DNA of 64,000 nucleotides from Jonesia quinghaiensis DSM 15701 (lineage in GTDB: Bacteria; Actinomycetota; Actinomycetes; Actinomycetales; Cellulomonadaceae), in the NCBI RefSeq assembly GCF_000423205.1, contig NZ_AUHN01000010.1, positions 62,001 through 126,000 on the forward strand. Direction: 5' to 3'. A program made the translations under genes and the position numbers. This document shows, one piece after another, positions 1-7,939 of this stretch. Positions within the stretch are counted from its first letter, which is position 1, and each line of letters begins with the position of its first letter. The notes beneath the pieces were generated by a model. The model did no database searches and had not been told where the DNA came from. It worked only from the letters and a program-made list of their open reading frames with translations.

Positions 1-1038
1 GAGGAACGCCAGTGGGTGGGCCTTGTTGCACAACAAGGCATCACCGCATTCATCGACTGGTATACCTCTGCCGGCCAGTCTGGCCGGACACCTGGTGACA
101 TGTTTTCTGTTGCACCACAGGACCTCACTCGTTCCATTTCGCTGCAGCACACGTTGCAAATTGTGCGCTGCGTTGTTGAGGTTGTTGAGGCTTACAGCGA
201 CCGGTTGGCAGCCCCCGGCCAGGAACGTGACCTGCGTGAAGCAGTGTTGCGCTATTCGCGTGAAGTCGCCTTTGAAGTGGCGGAAGTTTACGCTCGTGCC
301 GCTGAAGTGCGTGGTGCTTGGGATGCCCGGTTAGAGGCTCTCGTCGTTGACGCGATTGTGCGTGGCGACCGAGACAAAACTTTGCGATCTCGGGTTTCTA
401 CACTGGGCTGGTCTGGGACCGGCAAAGTTGTGGTCATGGTTGGCTCCACTGCATCAGCATTTGACGATGTGAAATCTGCTGATCTGCGCCGTGCGACGCG
501 CCGCGTTTTCGACGATGTCCTGGTTGGCATTCAGGGTGATCGTTTGGTTTTGGTGTTGGGCGGTCATGGTGATTTGGTGTCGGCTGCGGAGTCGCTGGCA
601 CCTCGTTTCGGTGCGGGTCCGGTCATCATTGGCCCTGTTGTCCCAACATTGGATGATGCCCCACGTAGCGCTTCTGCGGCTCTTGCAGGCCTGGAGGCTG
701 TCTCTGCTTGGCCGGGAGCTCCGCGACCTGTTGGTGCTGACGAACTCTTGCCCGAACGCATGCTTATTGGTGACCCTTTGGCTCGTGTTGCACTTGTGGC
801 GCAAGCTTTTGAGCCCCTCTCCGGCTCGGGTGGTTCATTGTTAGAGACTTTGTCAGCATACTTAGGCACTGGGCGTTCTTTAGAGGGTGCTGCTCGTGAC
901 TTGTACGTCCACCCCAATACTGTGCGTTATCGCTTACGTAAAGTTGCCGAGTTGACTGGGTGGGACCCGCTCGACGCTCGTGAGTCGTTTGTGTTGCAGG
1001 TTGCTTTAGCGGCAGGGCGGCTCCCAGAACCGTTGTGA
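1..1038 (+). CDS. PucR/CdaR-type transcriptional regulator, FasR-like (5' end outside window)
   Basis: Probable activator of the fatty acid synthesis genes that follow. The frame is open from base 1 (EERQWVGLVAQQG), so the GTG at 16 is probably internal and the true start lies left of the window. The last 60 residues hold the PucR-family helix-turn-helix: LLETLSAYLGTGRSLEGAA, then a recognition helix with HPNTVRYRLRKVAELTG. The middle part resembles the GGDEF-like sensor region of CdaR/PucR proteins. In Streptomyces a protein of this kind, FasR, sits in the same place before fabD. The FasR role is inferred from family and position; no binding site was identified. Confidence 0.85.
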   Translation, partial: EERQWVGLVAQQGITAFIDWYTSAGQSGRTPGDMFSVAPQDLTRSISLQHTLQIVRCVVEVVEAYSDRLAAPGQERDLREAVLRYSREVAFEVAEVYARAAEVRGAWDARLEALVVDAIVRGDRDKTLRSRVSTLGWSGTGKVVVMVGSTASAFDDVKSADLRRATRRVFDDVLVGIQGDRLVLVLGGHGDLVSAAESLAPRFGAGPVIIGPVVPTLDDAPRSASAALAGLEAVSAWPGAPRPVGADELLPERMLIGDPLARVALVAQAFEPLSGSGGSLLETLSAYLGTGRSLEGAARDLYVHPNTVRYRLRKVAELTGWDPLDARESFVLQVALAAGRLPEPL

Positions 1039-1201
1039 CACTAACCATTTTTCGATTTTCTCTCCAAAAGTTTCTCGGCGTTTCTGCTGGTGTTCTCGTG
1101 GTGACCATGAACGTATTGTTTGCTTCCTACAAAACAGGTGTGCGGACTTGGTACACGTCAGTACCGGGCGAACAGCGCCACTATCAGGCAAAGTAGGTAC
1201 C

Positions 1202-2146
1202 GTGCTTGCAGTAGTTTGCCCGGGACAGGGCTCCCAGACACCGTCCATGCTTGAGCCGTGGCTTGAGCTTCCTGCGACCCGTCCTTTCCTTGAGGAACTG
1301 AGTGACGCTTCCTCCGTGGACCTTATTGCCCACGGCACGCTCTCTGACGCTGACACTATCCGTGACACCGCAATAGCTCAGCCACTGATTGTTGCTACCT
1401 CACTATTGGCGGCTCAGGCAATCTTCGGCGTTGATCCGCTGGCTGCTCGCCCATCTGTTGTTGCAGGCCACTCTGTTGGAGAGTTCTCCGCAGCAGCACT
1501 TGCTGGCGCCATGAGCCCGGCGCAAGCCGTTGGCTTAGTTGCACACCGTGCTCGGGCTATGGCTCGCGCTGCGGCGGCTGAGGTTACCGGAATGGCAGCT
1601 GTTGTCGGCGGGAAGCCTGATGAGGTTCTTGACGCCATTGACGCTGCTGGTTTGTCTGCGGCAAATATGAACTCTGCTGGCCAAGTTGTTGCTGCAGGTT
1701 CGGTGGAAGGCATCGAGAAGCTGGTTGCCAACCCTCCTACTCGGGCACGGGTTATCCCATTGCAGGTCGCCGGAGCATTCCACACCCGGTTTATGGCTAG
1801 TGCGCAAGATGAGTTCCGTGAGATTGCGGCCACTTGGCCGACTGCTTCACCGCACACCCCACTACTCAGCAACCGCGACGGGGCAGCATTCACCGGGGGT
1901 GAGCACGGTCATGGAACGGGCAGCGACGTTGTTGAACGTCTCGTTCACCAAATCACGTCCCCTGTCCGGTGGGACCTGTGCCAAGAGACACTCGGCAACA
2001 GCGGCGTTTCCGGCATTCTTGAGCTTGCCCCAGCAGGCGTGCTCACTGGTCTTGCTAAGCGCTCTTTGCCTGGTGTGGAACTTTTCGCGGTGAAATCGGC
2101 TGCTGATGTTCCTGCCGCACTTGACTTTGTCTCTACACACGCCTGA
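1202..2146 (+). CDS. fabD: Malonyl-CoA:ACP transacylase FabD
   Basis: Moves malonyl from CoA to acyl carrier protein, supplying extender units for fatty acid synthesis. The 314-residue product starts MLAVVCPGQGSQ, the usual N-terminus of the family. The nucleophile is Ser91 in GHSVGE and the partner His194 lies in GAFHTRFM. I chose the GTG at 1202; an in-frame TTG at 1148 would add 18 residues with no counterpart in the family. The ribosome site is weak (gtagg). First gene of fabD-fabH-acpP-fabF, 163 bp after the FasR-like regulator. Confidence 0.95.
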   Translation: MLAVVCPGQGSQTPSMLEPWLELPATRPFLEELSDASSVDLIAHGTLSDADTIRDTAIAQPLIVATSLLAAQAIFGVDPLAARPSVVAGHSVGEFSAAALAGAMSPAQAVGLVAHRARAMARAAAAEVTGMAAVVGGKPDEVLDAIDAAGLSAANMNSAGQVVAAGSVEGIEKLVANPPTRARVIPLQVAGAFHTRFMASAQDEFREIAATWPTASPHTPLLSNRDGAAFTGGEHGHGTGSDVVERLVHQITSPVRWDLCQETLGNSGVSGILELAPAGVLTGLAKRSLPGVELFAVKSAADVPAALDFVSTHA

Positions 2147-2163
2147 TAACACCAAGGAAACCG

Positions 2164-3165
2164 ATGGCAACGCTTAAGCAAGCAGCAGGGTCCCAGTTCT
2201 CGCGCATCTACGGATTCGGTGCTTACCGGGGTGAGAACGTCGTCACTAACGACGACATCGCTGGGCCGATTGATTCCTCTGACGAGTGGATTCGCCAGCG
2301 CACCGGCATCATCACCCGCCGCCGTGCAGACGCCGACCTGTCTGTGATTGACCTCGCCGTGAACGCGGCACAAGATGTCCTGAACACTACCGGGATCGCT
2401 GCCAGCGACATTGGCGCAGTCATCTTGTCAACGGTCACCTACTTTCACCAAACACCTGCAGCAGCTGCGATTGTCGCGGAACGTATTGGCGCAAACCCTG
2501 CTGCTGCGTACGACATTTCTGCGGCATGCGCCGGGTACACCTACGGTATTGCTCAGGCCGATGCGTTTGTTCGCGCCGGTACCGCCAAATATGTGTTGGT
2601 CATCGGCGCCGAAAAAATGTCGGACTTCATTGACCCCACGGACCGCTCTATTTCCTTCCTACTAGGAGACGGCGCTGGGGCAGCAATTGTTGGACCATCA
2701 GATACCCCCGGCATCGGGAAGACCGTGTGGGGTGCTGACGGCACAAAAGCTGGCTCTATTTACCAAACCCACTCATGGCAAGAAATGGGTGCTAACCCAG
2801 AACTCGGGTTCCCCACACTGCGCCAAGACGGTCCTTCCGTGTTCAAGTGGGCAAGTTTCAAAATGGGACCAGTTGCTTTGGAAGCTATTGACGCAGCGGG
2901 CCTGACCCCACAAGACATCGATGTGTTTGTGCCTCACCAGGCAAACATGCGTATCATCGACCAGTTGATCAAGCAGATCAAACTGCCTGAACACGTTGTC
3001 GTCGGCCGCGATATCGCGGACACAGGCAACACCTCCGCAGCATCCATCCCCCTGGCAGCGCACCGCCTTCTCGCTGAAGGCACCGCGAAGTCTGGAGACG
3101 TGTGCCTGCAGATCGGCTTTGGCGCCGGCCTCGCCTACGCGGCACAGGTCATCGTCCTGCCGTAA
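2164..3165 (+). CDS. fabH: Beta-ketoacyl-ACP synthase III FabH
   Basis: Condenses an acyl-CoA primer with malonyl-ACP to begin each fatty acid chain. It is 333 residues long. The catalytic triad is visible: Cys122 in SAACAGYTYG, His258 in VPHQANMRI and Asn289 in GNTSAASIP. The GDGAGA motif at 169-173 is also typical. ATG with an aaggaaa ribosome site, 17 bp after fabD, so co-transcribed. Primer preference (acetyl or branched) cannot be told from sequence; branched primers are common in actinobacteria. Confidence 0.96.
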   Translation: MATLKQAAGSQFSRIYGFGAYRGENVVTNDDIAGPIDSSDEWIRQRTGIITRRRADADLSVIDLAVNAAQDVLNTTGIAASDIGAVILSTVTYFHQTPAAAAIVAERIGANPAAAYDISAACAGYTYGIAQADAFVRAGTAKYVLVIGAEKMSDFIDPTDRSISFLLGDGAGAAIVGPSDTPGIGKTVWGADGTKAGSIYQTHSWQEMGANPELGFPTLRQDGPSVFKWASFKMGPVALEAIDAAGLTPQDIDVFVPHQANMRIIDQLIKQIKLPEHVVVGRDIADTGNTSAASIPLAAHRLLAEGTAKSGDVCLQIGFGAGLAYAAQVIVLP

Positions 3166-3213
3166 CCCACCAGACGAAGCGTTGCTTCATCACTGAAACA
3201 AGGAGAAACACTT

Positions 3214-3462
3214 ATGGCTTACACCGAACAGGAAGTCCTCGCTGGCCTCGCCGAGATCGTCGCTGAGGAAACCGGCTTGGCCGTTGAGACAGTCACCGCT
3301 GATAAGTCCTTCGTCGACGACCTCGACATCGACTCACTGTCAATCATGACCATCGTGACTCACGCTGAAGACAAGTTTGAGGTCACCATCCCTGACGAGG
3401 CCGCAAAGGACTTCAACACCGTCGGCGACGCTGTGAACTTCATCGTCGGCGCCCAGGGCTGA
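3214..3462 (+). CDS. acpP: Acyl carrier protein
   Basis: Carries growing acyl chains on a phosphopantetheine arm. The 82-residue acidic protein has the attachment motif DLDIDSLSIM, with Ser41 as the modified serine. A good aaggag ribosome site precedes the ATG. It lies 48 bp after fabH and 58 bp before fabF, the standard place for the fatty acid synthase ACP in actinobacteria, which argues against a polyketide or siderophore carrier. Confidence 0.96.
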   Translation: MAYTEQEVLAGLAEIVAEETGLAVETVTADKSFVDDLDIDSLSIMTIVTHAEDKFEVTIPDEAAKDFNTVGDAVNFIVGAQG

Positions 3463-3520
3463 TTCATCACCCCGTGTGGGGTGCCCGCGCACCCCACACC
3501 CCCACTGTCCAAGGAGAGTC

Positions 3521-4759
3521 ATGTCGACCAACGTAGTTGTAACCGGTCTTGGTGCGACCACCCCGCTCGGCGGCGATGTCGCATCAACGTGGAAAGCAGC
3601 GCTGGCCGGTGAGTCAGGTGCCCGCACGCTCGATAACGACTGGGCGGAAAAGTACGGGATCGGCGTGAATTTCGCCGCTCAAATCAAGGTGAAGCCAGAA
3701 GAAGTATTGGCTCGCCCTGAGATGAAAAAAATGGATCCCTCCGCGCAGTACGCAATCATTGCCACCCGTGAAGCTTGGGCTGATGCAGGATCCCCCGACG
3801 TCGACCCCACACGTCTCGGTGCCGTTGTGTCCTCGGGTATTGGTGGCATTTGGACAACATTGGATGGTTGGGACACACTCCGGGAACGTGGTGGACGCCG
3901 CGTTCTTCCGATGACAGTACCCATGCTCATGCCCAACTCCCCTGCTGCGTATGTTGAGTTGGAAATCGGTGCTCAGGCTGGTGCTCATGCTCTCGTTTCT
4001 GCCTGCGCATCCGGTGCGGAAGCAATCGGTTACGCCGTTGACATGATTCGGCTCGGCCGCGCCGACGTTGTCGTCGCCGGTGGAACTGAAGCCTGCCTCC
4101 ACCCCATGCCTCTTGCTGCTTTTGCAGCGTCACGCACCCTGTCACAGCGCAATGACAACCCTGCTGGCGCATCGCGCCCATACGACCAAGACCGTGATGG
4201 CTTTGTCATGGCAGAAGGTGCGGGGATTGTTGTTCTCGAAAGCGAAGAACATGCAAAAGCACGCGGTGCAAAAATTTACGCCCAGGTCTCCGGTGTCGGT
4301 CTTTCTTCAGACGCCTATCACCTGACCTCACCCGAACCTACCGGGCGTGGGCAAATCGCTGCTATGACGATGTCATTGAAGAATGCTGGCGTTGACTTGT
4401 CAGACGTTCACCACGTCAACGCACACGCAACGTCTACAACCGTGGGTGACCTCATCGAAGCTCGCGCTGTTCGTACCCTCTTTGGTGACAACGCAGACCA
4501 AATCAAACTTTCAGCCACTAAGTCACTCACCGGGCACCTGCTTGGCGGCGCGGGCGCACTTGAAACTATTTTCACTGTGCTTGCTGTTCATGACCGCGTG
4601 GCACCACCTACCATCAACGTGGACAATCCCGACCCAGAACTTACCTTGGACTTGGTCCGGGACACCCCCCGCGAACTACCACGTGGTGATATCGCCGCAT
4701 TGAACAATTCCTTCGGATTTGGCGGGCACAATGTTGCCCTTGTGGTTCGCAACGCTTAA
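3521..4759 (+). CDS. fabF: Beta-ketoacyl-ACP synthase II FabF
   Basis: Elongating condensing enzyme of type II fatty acid synthesis. It has 412 residues from the ATG at 3521, which has aaggag 5 bases upstream; an upstream in-frame start at 3476 would cover this ribosome site and is rejected. The active site is Cys162 in SACASGAE, His302 in HVNAHATST and His339 in SLTGHLLGG. The C-terminal NNSFGFGGHN motif is intact. Last gene of the fab run, followed by a strong hairpin. Confidence 0.96.
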   Translation: MSTNVVVTGLGATTPLGGDVASTWKAALAGESGARTLDNDWAEKYGIGVNFAAQIKVKPEEVLARPEMKKMDPSAQYAIIATREAWADAGSPDVDPTRLGAVVSSGIGGIWTTLDGWDTLRERGGRRVLPMTVPMLMPNSPAAYVELEIGAQAGAHALVSACASGAEAIGYAVDMIRLGRADVVVAGGTEACLHPMPLAAFAASRTLSQRNDNPAGASRPYDQDRDGFVMAEGAGIVVLESEEHAKARGAKIYAQVSGVGLSSDAYHLTSPEPTGRGQIAAMTMSLKNAGVDLSDVHHVNAHATSTTVGDLIEARAVRTLFGDNADQIKLSATKSLTGHLLGGAGALETIFTVLAVHDRVAPPTINVDNPDPELTLDLVRDTPRELPRGDIAALNNSFGFGGHNVALVVRNA

Positions 4760-4811
4760 GTTCTCACACAACTAGGTGCCGTACTCAAAAGCACATTACT
4801 GGGACACAGTG

Positions 4812-4855
4812 AACACGATGGCCTGACGTGACAACGTCGGGCCATCGTCGTGTTT
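4812..4855 (+). terminator. Transcription terminator after fabF
   Basis: Long stem-loop: acacgatggcctgacgt pairs with acgtcgggccatcgtcgtgt, with one mismatch and a small bulge, followed by ttt. It closes the fabD-fabF transcription unit and insulates the iron-regulated gene downstream. Confidence 0.75.
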
Positions 4856-4889
4856 GTGAAACCTCTCCCAGTGTGCATCCCGTGACCAG

Positions 4890-4908
4890 CAAAATTAGGC
4901 TAACCTAA
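4890..4908. promoter_or_regulatory. DtxR/IdeR iron box
   Basis: The 14-base core TTAGGCTAACCTAA (4895-4908) equals the right-hand part of the DtxR/IdeR consensus TTAGGTTAGSCTAACCTAA; the left five bases are degenerate, giving about 15 of 19 matches. It lies 50 bp ahead of a siderophore-reductase gene, a typical iron-repressed target. The taacct inside it may double as the -10 element. Confidence 0.75.
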
Positions 4909-4958
4909 CTGACAGCAGTTTCTCATTTTTTGATGGTTTTTGACACAAGGAGTGCACC

Positions 4959-5711
4959 ATGGGGCGCGGAATCAACGGAGTTATTCTCAAAGTCCTGGGG
5001 GCACGGGATATCACGTTAACCTTGCAGAACAAAACAGAAATCACCCCGTCACTCCTTCGGCTCCATTTCCACGCACCAACGCTCTTTGCCCACCTCAGCC
5101 CGGGGCCTGCATCATGGCTGCGTTTTTGGTTTCCCGACACACGGGGCGGATCTAAGGAATATCAAAGGGCTTACACAATTGCTCAGGCTCGGCCGGAGAG
5201 CAACGAAATCGACGTTGATTTTGTGATCCATGAACCAGTTGGCCCGGCCAGCGAATGGGCCACATTAGCCTCTCCCGGCGACACCATCACAGTGCAATCT
5301 TTAGGTTCTGAACCTTTCTCACGTGCCCCAGCTGCCAACGGTTTACTTCTCTTTGCGGACGCTAGCTCAATCCCAGCAGCCAATAGCATCATTGCTCAGT
5401 GGCCTGCCACACTGCCCATCACTGTGTTCACTGAAATAACTGATGAAGGTGACACACTTACCCCGTTGGCTTACCACCCCCAGTTGGAGCGACACAACCT
5501 ACTTCATGGCCAATGGGCAGCAGATCACTTGAGTGAATTCTTCACTCGCCCTGGATGGCAGGTGTGGGCCGCCGGTGAAAGCGGGTCAATGAAGAACATC
5601 CGAAAAGCAGCAAAAGCCCGCCCCGGTGCAGCTACGGTGCACACCCAAATAGTCGCCTATTGGATTAAGGGGAAAGCGATGGGAACCGCACGTGAGGTTC
5701 AGCCAACCTGA
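4959..5711 (+). CDS. Siderophore-interacting protein (ferric-siderophore reductase)
   Basis: FAD-containing, NAD(P)H-dependent cytoplasmic enzyme that releases iron from imported ferric siderophores. It has 250 residues. The N-terminal FAD domain has the RAYTIAQARPE flavin-binding stretch near 70 and GPASEWATLASPGDTI near 100. The C-terminal NAD(P)H-binding SIP domain has WQVWAAGESGSMKNIRK near 205-222. ATG with aaggag upstream. Single gene after a DtxR/IdeR box. No siderophore synthesis or transport genes are adjacent, so it probably serves imported siderophores encoded elsewhere. It overlaps the convergent DUF3145 gene by 13 bp. Confidence 0.88.
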   Translation: MGRGINGVILKVLGARDITLTLQNKTEITPSLLRLHFHAPTLFAHLSPGPASWLRFWFPDTRGGSKEYQRAYTIAQARPESNEIDVDFVIHEPVGPASEWATLASPGDTITVQSLGSEPFSRAPAANGLLLFADASSIPAANSIIAQWPATLPITVFTEITDEGDTLTPLAYHPQLERHNLLHGQWAADHLSEFFTRPGWQVWAAGESGSMKNIRKAAKARPGAATVHTQIVAYWIKGKAMGTAREVQPT

Positions 5712-6199
5712 TGCAACCAACGCACAGGTGCACCATCACCCGCATAACGGAATGGTTCGAGCTCGGCGTCCCAGGCACTACCCAACGCAAGATCAAGCTC
5801 TCGACGCATTCTGTGTGAGTCGTATGCATGTTCCATCGCCGCACGAATACGGGTTTCGGGTACAACAAGATTGCCGTGGACATCAGCGTGAGCATGGAAC
5901 ACCCCTAAAGACGGAGTGTGGCTCCAGCGTGAGCCGTCTGCTCCAGCAGAAGGATCCTCGGTAACTTCGAAACGAAGCTGATCCCACCCACGCAGGGCTG
6001 AAACCATTTTCGCTCCCGTACCTTGCATCCCTTGCCATGACAGTTCGGTTCGCATCAGTCCACGAGCAGCGGGTTGTGGGGTCCACTCACAATGCACCCT
6101 CACTCCAAGGACATTGCTGACCGCCCACTCAACGTGGGGGCACATAGCCTTTGGTGCAGAATGCACAAAGAAAACACCACGTGTTATGGCACGAGCCAT
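5699..6199 (-). CDS. DUF3145 family protein
   Basis: Conserved actinobacterial protein of unknown function, 166 residues. The family is recognised from the start MARAITRGVFFVHSAPKAMC, from MRTELSWQGMQGTGAKMVSAL in the middle, and from the C-terminal acidic part. No signal peptide or membrane segment, so cytoplasmic. A strong aaggagg ribosome site precedes the ATG. In actinomycetes this family often lies beside the fab genes, as it does here, but a role in lipid metabolism is only guilt by association. Confidence 0.85.
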   Translation of the reverse strand: MARAITRGVFFVHSAPKAMCPHVEWAVSNVLGVRVHCEWTPQPAARGLMRTELSWQGMQGTGAKMVSALRGWDQLRFEVTEDPSAGADGSRWSHTPSLGVFHAHADVHGNLVVPETRIRAAMEHAYDSHRMRRELDLALGSAWDAELEPFRYAGDGAPVRWLHQVG

Positions 6200-6373
6200 C
6201 TGATCCTCCTTGGGTGAGGTGCGTCTTCCCCTACGACCTCATCCGGAGTTGCACGTGCCACGTGCTGTGACCATCTTGCCTGATAACCACTAGGGGCGCA
6301 ATGCAAAACATCGCACACTCCCCATAGGCTTTCCTACGGTTCACCAACGAGACGGCAAAGCGCCATCTGCGCG

Positions 6374-6862
6374 TCACAGGGACGCGCGAAGCTCCTGCAT
6401 AGCGCGCTTACGAACAGAGCGTTCAAGACGATCGAGGTAGAGCATGCCATCGAGATGATCTACCTCATGCTGCAGGCAGCGTCCCATAAGGTCAGTACCC
6501 TCAACGATGACTTTCTTACCATCGAGATCAGTGCCTTCAACACGGGCGTACAACGCTCGCCGGGTGGGGTACCACAGGCCTGGCACTGAGAGACACCCCT
6601 CGTCGCCATCCTGAAACTTCCCTTCGGAAACTTCAACGATCACAGGATTAATGACGTATCCGAGGTCATCATCCACGTTGTATGCGAAGGCACGCAGGTT
6701 CACACCGATTTGGTTCGCCGCCAACCCAGCACGGCCTTCATAATCGACAGTTTCCATCAAGTCTTCGATAAGACTTTTGACCCCAGCATCAATGTGGGTG
6801 ATTTCTTCACACCGGGTACGCAGCACGGGATCAGGAACAACCCGTATGTCTCGCATCGCCAT
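6374..6862 (-). CDS. def: Peptide deformylase
   Basis: Removes the formyl group from the initiator methionine of new proteins. It has 162 residues and all three family motifs: GLAANQIG (46-53), EGCLSVPG (88-95) and QHEVDHLDG (131-139). Cys90, His132 and His136 bind the metal and Glu133 is catalytic. The ATG at 6862 has ggaggga upstream; a second ATG two codons in is possible. Single gene; the 174 bp between it and DUF3145 contain nothing I can identify. Confidence 0.95.
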   Translation of the reverse strand: MAMRDIRVVPDPVLRTRCEEITHIDAGVKSLIEDLMETVDYEGRAGLAANQIGVNLRAFAYNVDDDLGYVINPVIVEVSEGKFQDGDEGCLSVPGLWYPTRRALYARVEGTDLDGKKVIVEGTDLMGRCLQHEVDHLDGMLYLDRLERSVRKRAMQELRASL

Positions 6863-6943
6863 GGCTTCCCTCCCGTGCTGCTCCCGCAGCGTGATCCAGC
6901 GCTGTGCACACTTGTCTAGCTATCACACTAGCCCGTGCCCTCG

Positions 6944-7020
6944 TGGTGCCCCAAGCAGGACTTGAACCCGCGACCAAGAGATTATGAGTCTCCTGCTCTA
7001 ACCAGCTGAGCTATTGGGGC
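6944..7020 (-). tRNA. tRNA with CAT anticodon (elongator Met, or Ile2)
   Basis: Cloverleaf on the minus strand: acceptor gccccaa/ttggggc, D arm gctcagctggttagagc, anticodon stem ggaga/tctct around ctcataa, T arm gcggg-ttcaagt-cctgc, discriminator A, and CCA encoded at 6944-6946. The CAT anticodon and lack of initiator features (a normal first pair G-C) exclude tRNA-fMet. Elongator tRNA-Met and lysidine-modified tRNA-Ile2 share this anticodon and I cannot separate them by eye. Confidence 0.93.
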
Positions 7021-7084
7021 GCAGGTTCTAGATTAACGTGTTTCCGACCTGTTTTTTGCCACTTTCTGGCATTAACGTGGTGTC

Positions 7085-7636
7085 ATGTTGTTCACGCGAG
7101 CACACCTCCCCACCTCCATTCGCACCGTTGTGCGCGAAGCCTCTACACAAAAGGTCCTCGCCTGGACTCCTGTGCAGAGATCAACACTCCCTGAGGAGTT
7201 TCTCGTCGCCACCTCAGATGCGCTAATTTTCGCGAAACTGCATGACCCCGACTCGGAAACTCCCACCCCAGCACGCTCATGGCCGTGGGCACACATTGAT
7301 CGCGCCGCGTGGGACCCCACCACCTCTTTACTAACAGTGACGTTCACCACCGCCGCTGAGGCATTGACGGCACCCATGCCCACAAAAATACCTGTGCGGT
7401 TCCTCACAACTATTCGGGAGCGCATTGAACACTCTGTTGTCATGAGTGAGACTGTCCCCTTGAAAGATGGCAGGAAAGCGCGGGTAGCCCTACGCCGGCC
7501 CGTCAATGGAGAGCTATTCATTGAAGTTCTCCACGACACACCACACCCCACACCTGGTGAAAAAGATCGGACAAAAATTGACGATGTCGTCGCCCGCTTC
7601 CATGACTTGTCCGGAGCACCGCTGAAAACCTGCTAA
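7085..7636 (+). CDS. Conserved hypothetical protein
   Basis: 183-residue cytoplasmic protein with no signal peptide or membrane helix. Features: RTVVREASTQKVLAWTPVQ near the start, PWAHIDRAAWDPTT mid-protein, and a charged C-terminus. Proteins of this look, with a W-x-x-I-x-x-A-x-W segment, are found in actinobacteria as uncharacterised genes next to tRNAs; I give no function. The ATG at 7085 lacks a clear ribosome site, so a leaderless message is possible. It lies between the CAT tRNA and the tRNA-Asn pair and reads in the same direction as the latter. Confidence 0.7.
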   Translation: MLFTRAHLPTSIRTVVREASTQKVLAWTPVQRSTLPEEFLVATSDALIFAKLHDPDSETPTPARSWPWAHIDRAAWDPTTSLLTVTFTTAAEALTAPMPTKIPVRFLTTIRERIEHSVVMSETVPLKDGRKARVALRRPVNGELFIEVLHDTPHPTPGEKDRTKIDDVVARFHDLSGAPLKTC

Positions 7637-7682
7637 AGTTTTACCTGCGGATCACGCGTGCCAAGAGGCATCTGTGAGTCCT

Positions 7683-7754
7683 TCCCGCGTAGCTCAACGG
7701 CAGAGCATCCGACTGTTAATCGGACGGTTACTGGTTCGAATCCAGTCGCGGGAG
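7683..7754 (+). tRNA. tRNA-Asn (GTT), copy 1
   Basis: 72-nt cloverleaf: acceptor tcccgcg/cgcggga with discriminator G, D arm gctcaacggcagagc, anticodon stem tccga/tcgga around ctgttaa (GTT), T arm ctggttcgaatccag. CCA is not encoded. Identical in all 72 bases to the copy 22 bp downstream. Confidence 0.97.
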
Positions 7755-7776
7755 CAACAACTTCATAGGGACACGA

Positions 7777-7848
7777 TCCCGCGTAGCTCAACGGCAGAGC
7801 ATCCGACTGTTAATCGGACGGTTACTGGTTCGAATCCAGTCGCGGGAG
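7777..7848 (+). tRNA. tRNA-Asn (GTT), copy 2
   Basis: Exact duplicate of the upstream tRNA-Asn, with 22 bp between the two genes. CCA is not encoded. It is followed after 4 bases by a perfect terminator hairpin, so the pair is probably one transcript cut by RNases. Confidence 0.97.
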
Positions 7849-7852
7849 CAGA

Positions 7853-7884
7853 AAAGAGCGGAAGGCATCAGCCTTCCGCTCTTT
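7853..7884 (+). terminator. Rho-independent terminator after the tRNA-Asn pair
   Basis: Perfect 13-bp stem aagagcggaaggc/gccttccgctctt with an atca loop and a ctttg end. It lies between the tRNAs and the convergent end of dnaG, and the run of a on the other side makes it usable in both directions. Confidence 0.88.
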
Positions 7885-7939
7885 GCGTGTGGGGATCATC
7901 CTCTGATCACTGGTCGTGTTGACACCTCCCAGCGCTGCG

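Noticed and set aside
1148-1201. Upstream TTG start for fabD
   Set aside because: The extra 18 residues are absent in the family and TTG is a weaker start than the GTG at 1202.
7683-7848. CRISPR-like repeat
   Set aside because: The 72-base repeat is two complete tRNA genes, only two copies, one spacer.
7674-7922. Apparent 82-residue ORF across the tRNA-Asn pair
   Set aside because: It is translation of the two tRNAs and the terminator; no coding family resemblance.
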